A DNA stretch of 64,000 nucleotides from Zantedeschia hybrid cultivar (Eukaryota > Streptophyta > Magnoliopsida > Alismatales > Araceae): contig JARZZO010000003.1 in NCBI GenBank assembly GCA_030544215.1, positions 24,251,879 through 24,315,878 on the forward strand, written 5' to 3'. Position 1 is the stretch's first letter, and every line of letters begins with the position of its first letter. A program made the position numbers and the translations under genes. The notes under the pieces were generated by a model. That model was not told the DNA's origin. It worked only from the letters and a program-made list of their open reading frames with translations, and made no database searches. This document shows, in pieces, positions 25,587-36,597 of the stretch.

Positions 25587-25600
25587 ATCTCCCACTTGGA
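25587..25600 (-). other. Polypurine tract of copia B
   Basis: The minus strand reads TCCAAGTGGGAGAT directly before the 3' LTR. Tat-1 inserted one base further in. Confidence 0.85.
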
Positions 25601-25601
25601 C

Positions 25602-26514
25602 TGATGTAGCCGAAGCTATCACGACCGGATTCCGAAGCCGGAATCCGAAGAGATGGATCCGGAGCTGGGTCGGATCGGTGTTCGGAGGCCCGACGGGGAT
25701 CCGGATGGCGAAGGATGCAGAGGCGAAGCCGAAGGTCCGAAGGCCGAGGGGTGCTCGGTCGGTGGCTGGCTTGCTCCGGGAAGTCGGGGGCGAAGCTCCT
25801 TCGGCGGACGAAGGGGCGACGCAAGGTCGAGTCTCCTCTGTCGCGGAGGCAGCCGGCGCACGGCGTCGAGACCAGGGAGAGGAATCCGAGGTCGGGGGCC
25901 GAGACCGACTCGGGAAGGTCGGCGATGATTCGAACCGAGCTCCTGCAGGAGGGAAAGAAGTAGAAAACCAGTCAGCAGGAGTCCCGAGCTTCAGCCCTAA
26001 GGAACCCCCTCCGACGGTCAAGTTAGCTCCTGTAGAAGATTCGATTCAGAAGGCAAAGAATGCTTTTTGGACCGTAGTCCTTAAGGGTCTCGGAGGCTTA
26101 AGAGACAATCCCTTTGGCAATAAATAGCGGTGTATTTATAGCAGAGGATAGAGGATGGTTAACGGTGGTAGCCGATATAGGACTAAACACGGACTTACTG
26201 GTAAACCGCCATAGTGCCTGATCCGCCACCGGAGTGGGCCGGACTCGGCTATCGGGCCGAAGGGGGTTAGGCCGCTGATGGGCCGAAGCCTGTTGGGCCC
26301 TGGGCTGCCGCGCTGTTCCCGGACCGTAGGCTGAGGGGCCGCTGACGGGCTGAAGCCTGTTGGGCCGGGAGCGACGGTGCCGCTTACGGGCCGAGGGCTG
26401 TTGGGCCGCTGATGGGACGAAGGCTCCCCGAGGGCCTTGTATTGCTGGTGCTGGTGCTGGGCTGAACGGGGTTTGGGCTTGCTTCAATGGGCCGAATAGG
26501 ATTCTGCCTCATCA
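25602..26514 (-). repeat. Tat-1 3' LTR
   Basis: 913 bp from TGATGTAGCC to CTCATCA on the plus strand. It matches 36598-37504 throughout. Confidence 0.95.
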
Positions 26515-26531
26515 CATAGCCCCCCACTCTT
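26515..26531 (-). other. Polypurine tract of Tat-1
   Basis: The minus strand reads AGAGTGGGGGGCTATG before the 3' LTR. Confidence 0.8.
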
Positions 26532-27124
26532 GTCTTCCTTAGTTCTGAGATGGCGAGAGTATAGCCCGAAGCTAGTAGGAAAATGGCGTAATAGGTGTCT
26601 TACCCGAAGCTCTGTTCTTTTTCTTTGAGAAGAGGTTGCCCTCGGTCGGCCGAGGGCTAATCGGTTGCTTCGTCTTTATTTGGAGCGGCGCCGAAGGCTC
26701 ATGGCCCTGAGGGCGAAGGGTCGAGTCCTCTGACTTGCGCCAGGCTTCATTAAATGGACGGGATGGGCGTCGCCTCGCGAAGAAGCACGGGACACGCGGC
26801 GCGCATCCGGCCGCTTCGTCAAAAGCACAAAAGGATCCTGACCGCTCACGGGTGGCGGATCGCCTCGGCTCTCTGCCCGAGGCTCCACTCGGATTGCCGC
26901 CACTCCCTTCTTCGGCACGCGGATCGGGACACGTGGCGGGCATCCGAGTGATCAACCGAAGGGTCGGAGCGCTTTCGGCCATTGATCGCTCTGCTTCAAG
27001 TCCCGGAGCTAGCCCGTCATCATTGCCGAAGGACGGTGCACGTGGCGGGCATCCGAGAGGAGCAGTGAGACGAAGGGGACGATCTCGGCCGTTGGCTTCG
27101 GCGGGAGGCGCTTCGGATGGAGCT

Positions 27125-27132
27125 TATAAATA
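27125..27132 (+). promoter_or_regulatory. TATA box for the Tat-1 antisense gene
   Basis: TATAAATA on the plus strand, about 390 bp before the antisense gene's ATG, in otherwise GC-rich DNA. It is followed by a pyrimidine-rich stretch (CTTCTTCCTGCTGC) as at plant start sites. From 26532 to here no gene is seen. This implies an internal promoter opposite to the element's own transcript. Confidence 0.5.
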
Positions 27133-27515
27133 CAAGCCCTCAGTAGGGCACTGTTCTTCTTCCTGCTGCTGCGTCTGCGTTGCTCCTGCGATCACCCGAG
27201 CTCTCCCTCCTCTCCGGCGAAAGGCTAGCTCTCTGAAGGCTTCGTCCGAGCTCGCTGGCCACCGTGGGAGGATCTTCATCCCTCAGAGCGCCTCGTTGGT
27301 GGAGCTGGGTGGCTTGAGAGGCCGCGCTCGGTTCAGGAGAGATTTCCTCCCCCTTCCTGAGAGTAAGCCTTGACCTTCTTTCTTCCCTTCGCGACCTTAT
27401 GGTCCGGAGCTGCTCTTCTAGCAAGATTACTCCTTCGGACGAGGAGTATACTCCTTCCCACTCTCCCAAATCTTCTCTGTAATCTCCCCTCACCTTGGAT
27501 TCCCTCGCCTCTGCG

Positions 27516-29952
27516 ATGTCTGAAGAGCCTGAGGTTTCTGGGGCTGAGGGGTCCGAGGCTTCCGGGGCCGAGGTCTCCGGGGCCGAGGTCTCCGGGGCCG
27601 AGGTTTCCGGGGCCGAGGCTTCCGGGGCCGAGGCCCCCGAGGAGGTCCGAAACCCGGGCCGGGCTTCCACCTCGGGACGTCGCCGTCCCGATACTGCCTC
27701 GGAAGCGTCCTGCGCCCTTTCGGACGAAGAGGTTAGCAACCTCGCTTCTTATTTCCAGCTTCCTTCTTGGACGACCTCTCACCGGCCTGGCTCCACCACC
27801 AGGGGCAACACTCCCCGCCCGGGTTCCTTCTCTATTTATGTAGATAGCTTCCAGGCGGGCTTCCGTCTTCCTCTTCCCACTTTTGTCATCAATCTTCTTA
27901 GCTTCTACGGGCTGGCCCCGTCTCAGCTTTTTCCCAACTCCTGGCGCACCGTATACGGTTTCTTGAGTGTTTTCGCCCGTATACGGATCACTCCTTCCAT
28001 CAACGTCTTCCGCTACCTCTTTAAAATCCAAAGGCAGGAGAGATCCGAGTGGTATTGCTTCGTCCCTCGGATCGGCCGAAGCATCTTCTCCGGGAAGCCC
28101 TCGTCCATCCATGGCTGGAAGAGGAAATTCATCCTTATCTCCCTGCCGGAGAACGAGAAGGGCGTGTGGCCCTTTCCTACCGAATGGGCGCCGCTGGCCG
28201 CAGGCCTCTCGGATCCTCCCGTTCTGACCTCCATCCAGAGCACCCTCGTGGGCCACATCCAGATCATGGCCCCGTACAACATCTGGGGGCTTCTCAGTGA
28301 GGCAGAGCGGCTGGTGAATGCCGGGGTATGGCCGGACCCTCGGTTCGATCCGGAGCGAGCCTTTCCATACCTTCCTCCCGGGGAGACTCCGCGGGGCCGC
28401 GAAGGAAGTGTTGCCGCTCCTCCGGCCGAAGCTCCTCCGGCTGACGAGGCTGATGAAGTTTCGGCCGAGGGTAAGTCGGCTTTGAGTTTGCAACTGGTCG
28501 TTGTTTCGTTTTTAACATGTCTTCTCTTGCTTGCAGCAATGTCCGGGCTCGATGCCTTACTCGCCCAGATATCCGATCAGCGCGATCAAGGCCAGGTACC
28601 AGCCCCGTAGGTGGCAGGCGGGTCCGGCCGAGGCGCTGGAGGTCCGAGGACTCGAGGCGGGGCTCCGAGGACTGCGGCCTCTACCGAGGGTCACGCTGCC
28701 GCCGCCGCTCTCGAGAGGGAGCGAAAGACCAAGTTCGCCGCTTGAAAGGGCGAACGACGGTCGAAGCGCCCCCGGGCGGAAGAGGCCGAAGAGGCGGAGC
28801 CGGCTCCGTTGATCAGGAGAAGTGCTGGGGCCCGAAGGGCAGCAAGGCTGGCGTCTCCCGAGATGCCGAGGGGCGACTCTCCTCCGGCCGTATCGGCAGG
28901 GGCAGAGGACGAAGGCGCCGGGTCGCAAGCGCCCCGAGCGCAGCGCGAGTGGTGGCGCCCTGAACCGGGGATATACAAGGACGAGAGCATGGAGGACTCG
29001 CAGACGTGCCTCCGTCTGCTCCGCAGCCTCACTCTCCCTTCGGCTTACGAAGAGCTGAGGGACCACTCGGTCACCGACCTGGCGGCGATGAGCACTCGGT
29101 TGGCGGTCCAGGTAAGAAGCTTCTGAGTGCGCTTCAACTTAGCTTTCCTTAGCCGTTCTTTGATTTTTTCTGATCCTTGTCTGCTTTCGGTCCGCAGGCC
29201 GCGGTAACGGGTAGTGTCCTGATTCACCATCAGGAGCTGCTCCGGATCAAGCTCCTGGAGGCCGAGGGGGAGTCGGCCAGTTCGGGTGAGGGTCCTTCGG
29301 CGGGGCCCCGTATCGAGCCCATGGTCGATGGGCTAGTAGCCGCAAACGCCCGTGCGCGGGCGCAACTGGAGGAGAGGGCAGCAGAGGCCCGTGCTTCCGC
29401 CGAGGCCAAAGTGAAGGCCGAGCGGGAGAAGGAGAAGGCCGAGCGGGAGCTAGGTGCGGCTCAGACTGAGATCCGGGCCCTCAAGGCACAGATCTAGGAA
29501 AAAGACTCCCGGCGGGCTTCGGAGAAAGGCCGCCATGCTGAGGAGGTATCGGCTCTGAAGCAGGAGCTGGAGGAGGTGGCGGACTCGGCCGTAGCCGATT
29601 ATAAGGCCGGCCCGGACTACGCCGAAGAAATAATCCAAGCTCAACTGCTAGCGGCCTCCTCGGTCTTCGACCTTGGGCTGGCTGTCGCCCAGAAGGCCTG
29701 CCCGAGTGTTGATCTAACCGGGGTTGCCCTACTGATGGGTGAGGAAGCCAAGGAGCTCCTATCTTGGTGTAAGGAGCTTATGGCCGAGAGGGCCTCGACC
29801 CCAGCTCCAGGCGACGAAGCCGTACCCGCCGAGGAGGCCCTGTCGAGGCTGCCGCTCCTGAGGCTGTGCAGATCATTGACTCTCCCTCTCCCTCTCCCTC
29901 TCCTGGCCGAGACGCAGTCGAAGCGGAGGAGGAAGGGGTTGTCGAGGGCTGA
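27516..29952 (+). pseudogene. Tat-1 antisense gene, three exons (gypsy-type transposon domain plus coiled coil)
   Basis: Exon 1 is 27516-28470 (ATG at 27516; GAGG|GTAAGT donor), exon 2 is 28537-29111 (TTGCAG acceptor, CCAG|GTAAG donor), exon 3 starts at 29198 (CCGCAG acceptor). Phases agree across both introns. The N-terminus is a run of (E/A)VSGA-type pentads from a 15-bp minisatellite. Then comes a domain with LPTFVINLLSFYGLAPSQL and WKRKFILISLPE, similar to the Pfam 'putative gypsy type transposon' family. Exon 3 encodes a long charged coiled coil (AEREKEKAERELGAAQ). It is disabled by TAG at about 28607, TGA in exon 2, TAG at 29495-29497 and a one-base shift near 29840, after which an acidic tail ends in TGA at 29950-29952. 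Function unknown. Confidence 0.7.
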
Positions 29953-30299
29953 TACGAGGGTTCCCCCCGGTTTTTGTTTTTCTTCTTTTGTAAGCCTGCG
30001 GCCAGGCGGATGGCCGATTTTGTACTTCCCCTTTTGTGAATACAGGAAGTATTTCGGAGTTTTACCTTGTTGTTTTGTGCATGATTGACCGAATCTGGCC
30101 TTTCAAAAGTCCGAGATCCTGCCGTTGTTCGCTATACTTCGCGAAGCCGAGACCCGATGTAGGTTCGTATAGGGCGTTGATAGAATATCGCCAGTAGATA
30201 CGGCCGGGGCCTTTGCTAATGTGGTTCATAAGATCCGAAGGGGTATCCCGCCGCCCTAGGTGCGGTTCATGTGGCCGAAGCCACTCATGCTTCGTCTTA
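29953..30299. other. 3' flank of the antisense gene
   Basis: No gene. It contains a T-rich stretch and leads into the tandem array. Confidence 0.4.
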
Positions 30300-30981
30300 T
30301 GCAGATTTAGAGATATATCTCGCCGCTCCCTGATCCGGATTACATGGCCGAAGCCATTCGTCGGACCGAGGTTTTTGCGGACTTAGGAAGAACACCATGC
30401 CGCGTCCTGATCCGGATTACATGGCCGAAGCCATTCGTCGGATCGAAGGACTCGCGGACTTTGAGAGAATACCATGCCGCTCCCGATACGGTTTGCAAGG
30501 CCGAAGCCACTCCCGGTACGGTTTACACGGACTTAGAGAAAATAACATGCCGCGTCCTGATCCGGATTACATGGCCGAAGCCATTCGTCGGATCGAAGCA
30601 CTCGGACTTTAAGAGAATACCATGCCGCTCCCGATACGGTTTGCATGGCCGAAGCCACTCCCGGTACGGTTTACACGGACTTAGAGGATAACATGCCGCG
30701 TCCTGATCCGGATTACATGGCCGAAGCCATTCGTCGGATCGAAGGACTCGCGGACTTTAAGAGAATACCATGCCTCTCCCGATACGGTTTGCATGGCCGA
30801 AGCCACTCCCGGTACGGTTTACACGGACTTAGAGGATAACATGCCGCGTCCTGATCCGGATTACATGGCCGAAGCCATTCGTCGGATCGAAGGACTCGCG
30901 GACTTTAAGAGAATACCATGCCGCTCCCGATACGGTTTGCATGGCCGAAGCCACTCCCGGTACGGTTTACACGGACTTAGA
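30300..30981. repeat. Tandem repeats of about 148 bp in Tat-1
   Basis: GATCCGGATTACATGGCCGA recurs at about 30332, 30409, 30559, 30705 and 30853, a period of 146-150 after a shorter first unit. Each unit is itself two related halves, each containing CATGGCCGAAGCCA and GG.ACGG-like text. It sits between integrase and the antisense gene, so it would be in the 3' untranslated part of both transcripts. Confidence 0.92.
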
Positions 30982-31055
30982 GCAAATACCAACAGGTTTC
31001 CTGAAAAAGAGATCTTTATTCATACCCTCCGGCTGAAAGCCCAGGAAGAAGTGAT

Positions 31056-32291
31056 TCACATATAATAACGCCGAAGGCGCTCTACATTCCAGGTGCAAGG
31101 AAGAGGTTGGCCCGAAAGGGTCTCCAACCGATAAGCTCCACGCATGATCACCTCCCTGACCCGATAGGGCCCCTCCCAGTTAGGGGCAAGCTTCCCTGAG
31201 GCTTCGGCTGGTTTGGAAGCATGAGCATTCCTCAACACGAGGCTCCCTACTTCAAAGCTTCGGGGCTTTACTCGAGTGTTGTGGTACCTGGCCATGCGCT
31301 GCTGATAAGCTGCCAGCCGGATACGAGCCTTGTCTCGGGTCTCTTCAATGAGGACCAGGTGGTCTTTCAAACCTTCTTCGTTGACCTCCGGATTGTAAGC
31401 AACGACCATGGGAGAGGGAAGGCCGATTTCCACCGGAATAACGGCCTCTATCCCATAGGCCATGCGAAAGGGAGTTTCGCCGGTGGGGGTTCGGCTTGTC
31501 GTCCGATAGACCTACAGGGCACTTGGCAGCTCCTCTACCCATCGGCCCTTAGCTTCGCCGAGGCGGGTTTTCAGTCCCTGCAGCAGGCTTCGGTTGGTGA
31601 CTTCGACCTGGCCGTTTGCTCGAGGATGCGCTACCGAAGTGAATTTGTGAAGTATGCCGAAGCTGGCGCAGTTGTCGCTTAACCGTCGGCTGTCGAACTG
31701 CTTTCCATTGTCAGAAATGATGGCCCGAGGGATGCCGAACCGGCAAATGAAGGACTTCCACACGAAGTTCCAAGCATTGCTAACGGTTATTGACGCGAGG
31801 GGTTCGGCTTCGACCCACTTAGTGAAATAATCTACCGCCACGATGATGAATTTTCTTTGGCCGGTGGCGATGGGAAAAGGTCCCAGGAGGTCGATTCCCC
31901 ATTGAGCGAAAGGCCAGGGATCGGACAAGGGGGTCAGAAGGGTGGCTGCCCGGTGAATGAGGGAGCTGAACCTCTGGCACTGGTCACAGCGCCGTACGAG
32001 GGCTAAAGCGTCCTCTCGGAGTGTCGGTCACCAGTAGCCTTGCCTTAGAAGCTTGTGAGCCAGGGCCCTTCCTTCCGCATGCGCCCCGCACACCCCTTCA
32101 TGTACTTCTCTCGTAGCGTAGTCGGCTTCAGCTGGGCCGAGGCATCGCAGCATTGGTCGGCCGAAGGACTTCTTGTATAACACCCGTCCAGAAGGAGGAA
32201 GTGGGACGAGCGATGCTGAATGTGCTTCGCCTCCCTTGGGTCTGGCGGGACTTCTCCTCGGAGAAGAAAGGCGACGAGGGGAGTCATCCAT
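31056..32291 (-). pseudogene. Tat-1 integrase
   Basis: In its own direction: zinc-binding region ending RRCDQCQRF, catalytic core with WGIDLLGP, AIISDNGKQF and ANGQVEVTNRSL (D, D, E all present), then the C-terminal APNWEGPYRVREV domain and end RRYYM. It is broken by a frameshift near 32200 relative to RNase H, TGA after GYW near 32026, and TAG at about 31509 where Trp is expected. Otherwise it is well preserved. Confidence 0.88.
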
Positions 32292-33139
32292 GTCTCGGCC
32301 TCGACCTCAGTGACTTGCATGGCTTCGGTTTCACCGAGGCTCGGTTCGGCGAGCTCCTCCACGAGGATCATTCGGCCTCCTCCCCCGTCTTGAGTTGACG
32401 CCAGTCGGGAAAGTGCATCGGCTCGGGTATTCTCGGCTCTCGGGATCCTCACGATTTCATAAGAATCGAATTGGGCGAGGATCTTGCGAGTCACCTGGAG
32501 ATAAGATGCCATTATTGCATCCTGAGCCTCGTATTCCCCAGAGATGTGGCTGGCGATCAGTTGGGAATCGCTGAAGGCTTTCAGGTTCCGGGCGCCGAGC
32601 TTCTTCGTGGCCCGGAGGCCAGAAATGAGAGCTTCGTACTCGGCGGCGTTGTTAGTTGCTGGGAAGGAGAAACGCAGGGCGTACTCCGTGACGACTCCTT
32701 CGGGCGATGCCAGGATCCATCCGGCGCCGCTGCCCATGGAGCACGCAGAGCCGTCCACAAAGAGTCGCCATTCGTCTGCTGGTGCAGGAGCCGAAGTAGC
32801 CTCGGCTTCGACCACGTCGGGTGCCGGCTGAGGTGCCGAGGAAGCGCCGGGGGTAAGTTCGGCGATGAAGTCTGCCAACGCCTGAGCTTTTATTGCTACC
32901 CGAGGGGCGTAGGAGATGTCGAACTCTCCTAGCTCGATCGCCCACTTCGCCAGCCTGCCGGACATCTCCGGCCGGGAGAGAATCTGCCTCAGGGGCTGGT
33001 CGGTGAGAACCTTCACGGAATGAGCCAGAAAATAAGGCCGGAGCCTCCTCGCGGACGAGACGAGGGCCAGAGCCAACTTCTCCAGGGCAAGATACCGGAG
33101 TTCTGCTCCTTGAAGGGCTCGGCTGGTATAGTAAACTGG
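32292..33139 (-). pseudogene. Tat-1 tandem RNase H domains
   Basis: Downstream of the amber codon at the RT junction the frame is open. A first, gypsy-type RNase H contains LTDQPLRQILSRPEMSGRLA. A linker follows, then a second archaeal-type RNase H starting WRLFVDGSACSMGSGAG and including ATNNAAEYEALI and FSDSQLIASHI, with acidic D, E, D residues in place. A second RNase H is the recognised marker of Tat-clade elements. Confidence 0.87.
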
Positions 33140-35632
33140 CTTCTAAACGCCATCTTGCTCTCGGACGAGGACGGCGGTGAGAGCCGTCTCGAAGACTGCA
33201 AGGTACAGGCTCAAGGGCTCCCCGGGAACCGGCTTGGACAGAACGGGGACTTTGGAGAGGTAGGCCTTCAGCTGATTGAAGGCTGCTTGGCACTCATCCG
33301 TCCAGTCGAAGCTATTAGCTTTCTTCAGCAGCTTGAAGAAGGTGAAACAGTAATCTGCCGCCCTTGCCATGAAGCGGCTTAGGGCTGCGATCCTCCCGTT
33401 CAGCTTCTGCACCTCTCGGAGGTTTGCCGGGGGGCGCATCTGCATGATGGCCGAAACCTTCTCGGGATTAGCCTCCACCCCTCGATGAGTGACCATGTAG
33501 CCGAGGAATTTCCCGGAGGCTACCCCGAAGGCGCACTTGGCCGGGTTCAGCTTCATCTTGTACCGCCTAAGGGCGGAGAAAGTCTCAGCCAAGTCGGCCA
33601 AATGCTCTGCAGCAACGCGGCTCTTGACCAACATGTCGTCTATATAGACCTCCATGTTTCGGCCGAGCTGCGGGGCGAACACTTTGTTGACCAGGCGCTG
33701 ATATGTCGCGCCGGCGTTCTTCAGACCGAAGGGCATTCGGGTATAGCAGTATAGGCCCAGATCGGTCGTAAAGCTGGTCTTGCCCTCATCATCCGGATGC
33801 ATCCGGATCTGGTGGTAGCCTGAATAGGCGTCGAGAAAGCTTAAGAGCTCGTGGCCGGAAGTTGCGTCCACCACCTGGTCTATCCGAGGCAGCGGGAAGC
33901 TATCCATCGGACAAGCCTTGTTGAGGTTGGTGAAGTCCACGCACATACGCCATTTGCCATCTTTCTTTGGCACCATCACCACGTTGGCGATCCAGTCCGG
34001 ATGATGCACCTCTCGGAGGTGTCCGGCATCCAGCCCCTTCTGCACTTCAGCTTGGATGGCGGCTCTCCTTTCCTGATTGAAGGTGCGCCGCTTCTGCTTT
34101 ACCGGGGGCTGGTCGGGATCGGTATGGAGTCGGTGCTCTGCTACCTCCGGGTCAACCCCGGGCATGTCCGCCGGAGACCAGGCGAAGACGTCGAGATTCT
34201 TTTTCAAGAACTCGGTAAGCTTCTCAGCTTCAGTCTCCTCTAGGCCGGAGCCTATCATCAGGACTCGTCCTTCGCCTCCCGGAATAGGGACGGTGAGGAG
34301 TGCTTCTCCCGGAGATGCCTCGGCCGATGATTCGATCGTCAGGGTTTCGGCTGCAATCTTCCCTTTGACCGAAATCATGTAGCACTGCCGGGCTGCTTCT
34401 TGATTCCCCCTGGCCTCGCCTATTCCATGGCTGGTATGAAACTTCAGCTTCTGATGGAAGGACGAAGGCACGGCTCCGACCCCGCCGATGGGCCTTCGGC
34501 CGAAGATGGCGTTGTAGGCTGAATCGATTTTTACAACGGCAAAGTCCGTTTCGACGGTTAGTTGCCGAGGGGAGGAGCCTAAGGTTACAGGGAGTCGGAC
34601 AATGCCCTCTACTCGGCTGGGCGAGCCGTTAAAACCGAAGAGGGGGCCCCGGTGAGGCTTCATATTAGCCTCACTCAATCCCATTTTTTCAAAACAATCA
34701 TAAAACAAGATGTTCGGGGCACTTCCATTATCGACAAATATTCTATGTACATCATAGCTATTTATTACAGCATTGACGACGAGGGCGTCATCGTGAGGGA
34801 CCTGAACATCAGTCAGGTCCTCGGAGCCGAAGGTGATGTCTTCTTGGCGAGGCCGCTTCGGCTCGCCGTCAACTGCTGCTACGGTGCTGCGCTGCCGCGG
34901 CCTTGATCCTTCCCCCGGCCCTCCGGATATCATCATAATAGACCCGGAACTGGGTCTTTGATGGGATGCTTCTACCGGGGCCAAGGTGACCTTCGGCGGA
35001 GGAGCGGCTTCTATCGCCGGGGGTTGTTGTTTCCTGGGCGCTGCAGGGATGTCCCGGTTTCGCTGTGGCGAGGGCTGCTCCCGTCGGTACTGCGGCAATC
35101 TTCCCTCCCGGATGAGGCGGTCGATTTCCTCCCGAAGTTGCCGGCACTCATCCGTCGTATGGCCGATCTCCCGGTGATACTCACAGTATTTGCCGGGGTC
35201 CCTTCGGCGAGGATCCGTCTTCATGTGATCTGGCCGCCGGATCATGCCCTTCACCTCGATGAGCATCCGGGAAGGGGGAGCAGGTAAGGGTAGGTACCGC
35301 GGCTGCGGGTCCCGTCGCCTCTCTCTATCCCAGTCCTCCCGGCGGTATCGCTTTCGGGAGGGCTCCTGGTCTTCTGGCCGAGGTCGGACCACCTGGGGAG
35401 CAGGTGCCGAGGTGACTTCGGCTGCGCCTTTACCCCTGGACAGTATCAGGGCCTCCCGGTTGATGTATTTATGGGCCCGGGCCACGAGGTCCTGGAATGT
35501 AGGGGGATGGCGCTTCCTGATGGAGCAGAGGAGCCCCTCGTCCCGGCACCCGCTGATCACGGCTGAGACCGCGATCGAGCTGTCGAGGTTCGGGATTTGG
35601 GCGGCCTCGGTCCGGAACTTGGTGAAGTACTC
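33140..35632 (-). pseudogene. Tat-1 gag C-terminus, protease and reverse transcriptase
   Basis: One open frame of about 830 codons from the stop at 35633 to the stop at 33141-33143. It begins in gag and includes a zinc finger CEYHREIGHTTDEC (C-x2-H-x4-H-x4-C) near 35150. The protease has VDNGSAPNIL near 34700 (DNGS in place of the usual DTGS, common in this clade). Reverse transcriptase runs from about 34000, with WRMCVDFTNLNKACP, MPFGLKNAGATYQ and catalytic YIDDMLVKS. It ends at a TAG exactly where Tat-2 has one. Confidence 0.9.
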
Positions 35633-36562
35633 CTAGAGAGTTTCAGTGGGGCCTTGCCGGATGGCCAGCAAGCTGGCGGAGGTTTTGCACTGCCGGGTGG
35701 CATCATAAAACTGGTCGATGAATAACTGGCCCAACTGGACTAGGGAGTGGATGGAGTTGGGGGCCAGCGTCTCGAACCAGGTGAGGGCGATTTTTTCAAG
35801 GGTGAGGGGAAAAAGACGGCAGCGGACTGCCTCGGAGACCCCTCGGACCCGGAGGTAGGCGTTGAATCTCTGGAAATGACAGACCGGATCTGTCATTCCG
35901 TCGTAGAGAGGGCCCTTCAGTAGCTTGAAACTGGGGGGCACCTCGGTAGCTAGGAGCTCAGCCGTGAAGGGGGTCTGCTCCAGGATGTTGCTGGCGAGAG
36001 GCGCCCCGTAAGGCCAGGACACCATCTGCTGCATCTCCTTGCGCATCGCCGTCAGCCGCCGGTCCAGGTCCGGGGCAGTCGAGGTGGCGACGGATTGTCC
36101 TCCGGTCCGGGCCGGACGGAATTCCGACGAAGCATAGTCTTGCTCCGTCAGGCGATCAGCGCGAGGAGCCCGGGCAGGTAGTGCCGAGGGCTCGCTGCGT
36201 GTCGCCGCGGTTTCGTTGGGAGAAACCGGTGTAGGCGCCGGCCGGAACCGGGCATCTTGTACTGGGTAGAGTGGGGGGAGTGGCGTCTGTTGAGGAAGCT
36301 GCCCCATCAGGCCTACGCGCTGGGCGATGGTAGACACCATCTCCTGAAGCGGCGCTAGGGAGGCGACGGCAGCTGCTAGCGTTGCCATTTGCTGCTGGAG
36401 CACCCCCACTCGGTCTTCCGAGCCGAGAGACTCCGGTATGGTTGGCAGAGGCAGGTTCGGCGGGGCAGAAGGGGCGCCTTCGGAAGGCAGCATCTGCGCC
36501 GAGGCCTCCCGTGCATCTGCTTCACTTTCTCCGGACCGTCGGGTAACAGGTCTTTGAGACAT
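35633..36562 (-). pseudogene. Tat-1 gag N-terminal part
   Basis: It starts at the ATG at 36562 (MSQRPVTRRSGESEAD), the first Met after the primer-binding site. A proline/alanine-rich N-terminus leads to the gag core (PSFKLLKGPLYDGMTDPVCH, then LTWFETLAPNSI, typical of plant gypsy gag). The frame meets a single TAG at 35633-35635 and goes on in the same frame into the protease region. Confidence 0.85.
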
Positions 36563-36579
36563 GACTTGTTTGTTGGTTT

Positions 36580-36595
36580 CCCACAGACGGCGCCA
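36580..36595 (-). other. Primer-binding site of Tat-1
   Basis: The minus strand reads TGGCGCCGTCTGTGGG, two bases after the 5' LTR. This is the usual Ty3-gypsy primer-binding type; Tat-3 has TGGCGCCATCTGTGGG. Confidence 0.85.
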
Positions 36596-36597
36596 CG

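Noticed and set aside
25653..26127. Several overlapping frames near 25.7-26.1 kb and again at 36.6-37.1 kb
   Set aside because: Both sets are in the two Tat-1 LTRs; GC-rich LTR sequence is open in several frames at once.
33851..35287. Plus-strand frames of 100-130 codons under Tat-1 pol
   Set aside because: Shadows of the minus-strand protease/RT frame, which has clear catalytic motifs.
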